From: Alphaproteobacteria bacterium
GTDB taxonomy: Bacteria; Pseudomonadota; Alphaproteobacteria; RF32; CAG-239
Reading direction: 5' to 3'
Length of the DNA: 5,589 bases
Assembly: GCA_017650255.1 (NCBI GenBank)
Contig: JAGCFG010000047.1
Location: 1 to 5,589, forward strand
This document shows, one piece after another, positions 5,358-5,589 of this stretch; position 1 is the first letter of the stretch; the number at the start of each line of letters is the position of its first letter. The notes under the pieces are model-generated. The model was not told the origin of the DNA. It ran no database searches and saw only the letters and a program-made list of their open reading frames with translations. The translations under genes were made by a program, and so were the position numbers.

Positions 5358-5589
5358 AGTTGTTTGAAAAAATTCCGAATATGCGAAAAATTCCAAATAA
5401 TCCTTTTTTGTTTATTTGGGAGGTTTTGTACGGCGCTCGCACGTGGCTTTTTGTCGGTATGGCTATGGCTTTTTGTTTGCAGTTGATGAAAGTTTTTGTG
5501 CCGGTGTTTTTTTCGGATATGATAGACTATTTTGCCTCTGTCACGCCGGAAAAATTTGCATGGTCAAAAATGTGGTTGTTTTTGGCGCT
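5354..5589 (+). CDS. Second ABC half-transporter, N-terminal part of membrane domain; 3'-truncated by the window
   Basis: An open frame from ATG 5354 runs off the window edge after 78 full codons. The ATG overlaps the TGA of the upstream exporter gene (ATGA, 5354-5357) and has its own AGGAG site. The product begins with a short basic cytoplasmic leader (MKLFEKIPNMRKIP). A first hydrophobic helix, about residues 30-54 (TWLFVGMAMAFCLQL then MKVFVPVFF), leads into SDMIDYF, typical of the first helix and first external loop of ABC exporter membrane domains. A second helix starts near residue 71 (KMWLFLA). No ATPase domain is visible because the gene is cut. The assignment rests on this N-terminus plus the tight overlap with a complete half-transporter. 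The natural reading is the partner of a heterodimeric exporter. Another membrane protein cannot be excluded from 78 residues. Confidence 0.87.
   Translation, partial: MKLFEKIPNMRKIPNNPFLFIWEVLYGARTWLFVGMAMAFCLQLMKVFVPVFFSDMIDYFASVTPEKFAWSKMWLFLA

Overview
The window is an AT-rich, densely packed bacterial segment read entirely on the + strand. It most likely comes from an alphaproteobacterium. The main reason is the gene order EnvC-type LytM protein, carboxy-terminal processing protease (ctp), Nudix RNA pyrophosphohydrolase (rppH), which is a familiar core neighbourhood in that class. The moderate AT-richness and the small Cys-rich secreted protein would suit a host-associated lineage, but that is inference and the genus cannot be named from this sequence.

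Layout. (1) 1-2912 is a compact, probably co-transcribed core block. It holds the 3' end of an EnvC-like murein hydrolase activator, a complete S41 protease with signal peptide and PDZ domain, rppH, and an unrecognised 246-residue cytoplasmic protein whose ATG overlaps the rppH stop codon. (2) 2913-3113 carries a stable-RNA unit: a TTGACA promoter with a G/C-rich discriminator, tRNA-Ala(CGC) with encoded CCA and the G3:U70 alanine identity pair, and a rho-independent terminator. (3) 3114-5589 starts with a small secreted Cys-rich protein, followed by an ABC exporter half-transporter and the beginning of a second half-transporter overlapping it by an ATGA, together probably a heterodimeric exporter.

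How the genes work together. The first two genes act on the cell envelope (peptidoglycan hydrolase control and periplasmic proteolysis). rppH starts mRNA decay by removing 5' pyrophosphate, and its coupled partner is of unknown function. The tRNA separates this block from the export/secretion block. No insertion sequence, CRISPR array, integrase or phage gene is visible, and no stretch over 300 bases lacks a gene.

I see no clear-cut new system. The items most worth a second look are the Cys-rich protein with an exactly spaced duplicated C-x7-W-[DN]-G-x-S-C motif, its position directly behind the tRNA terminator with no room for its own promoter, and the uncharacterised protein coupled to rppH.
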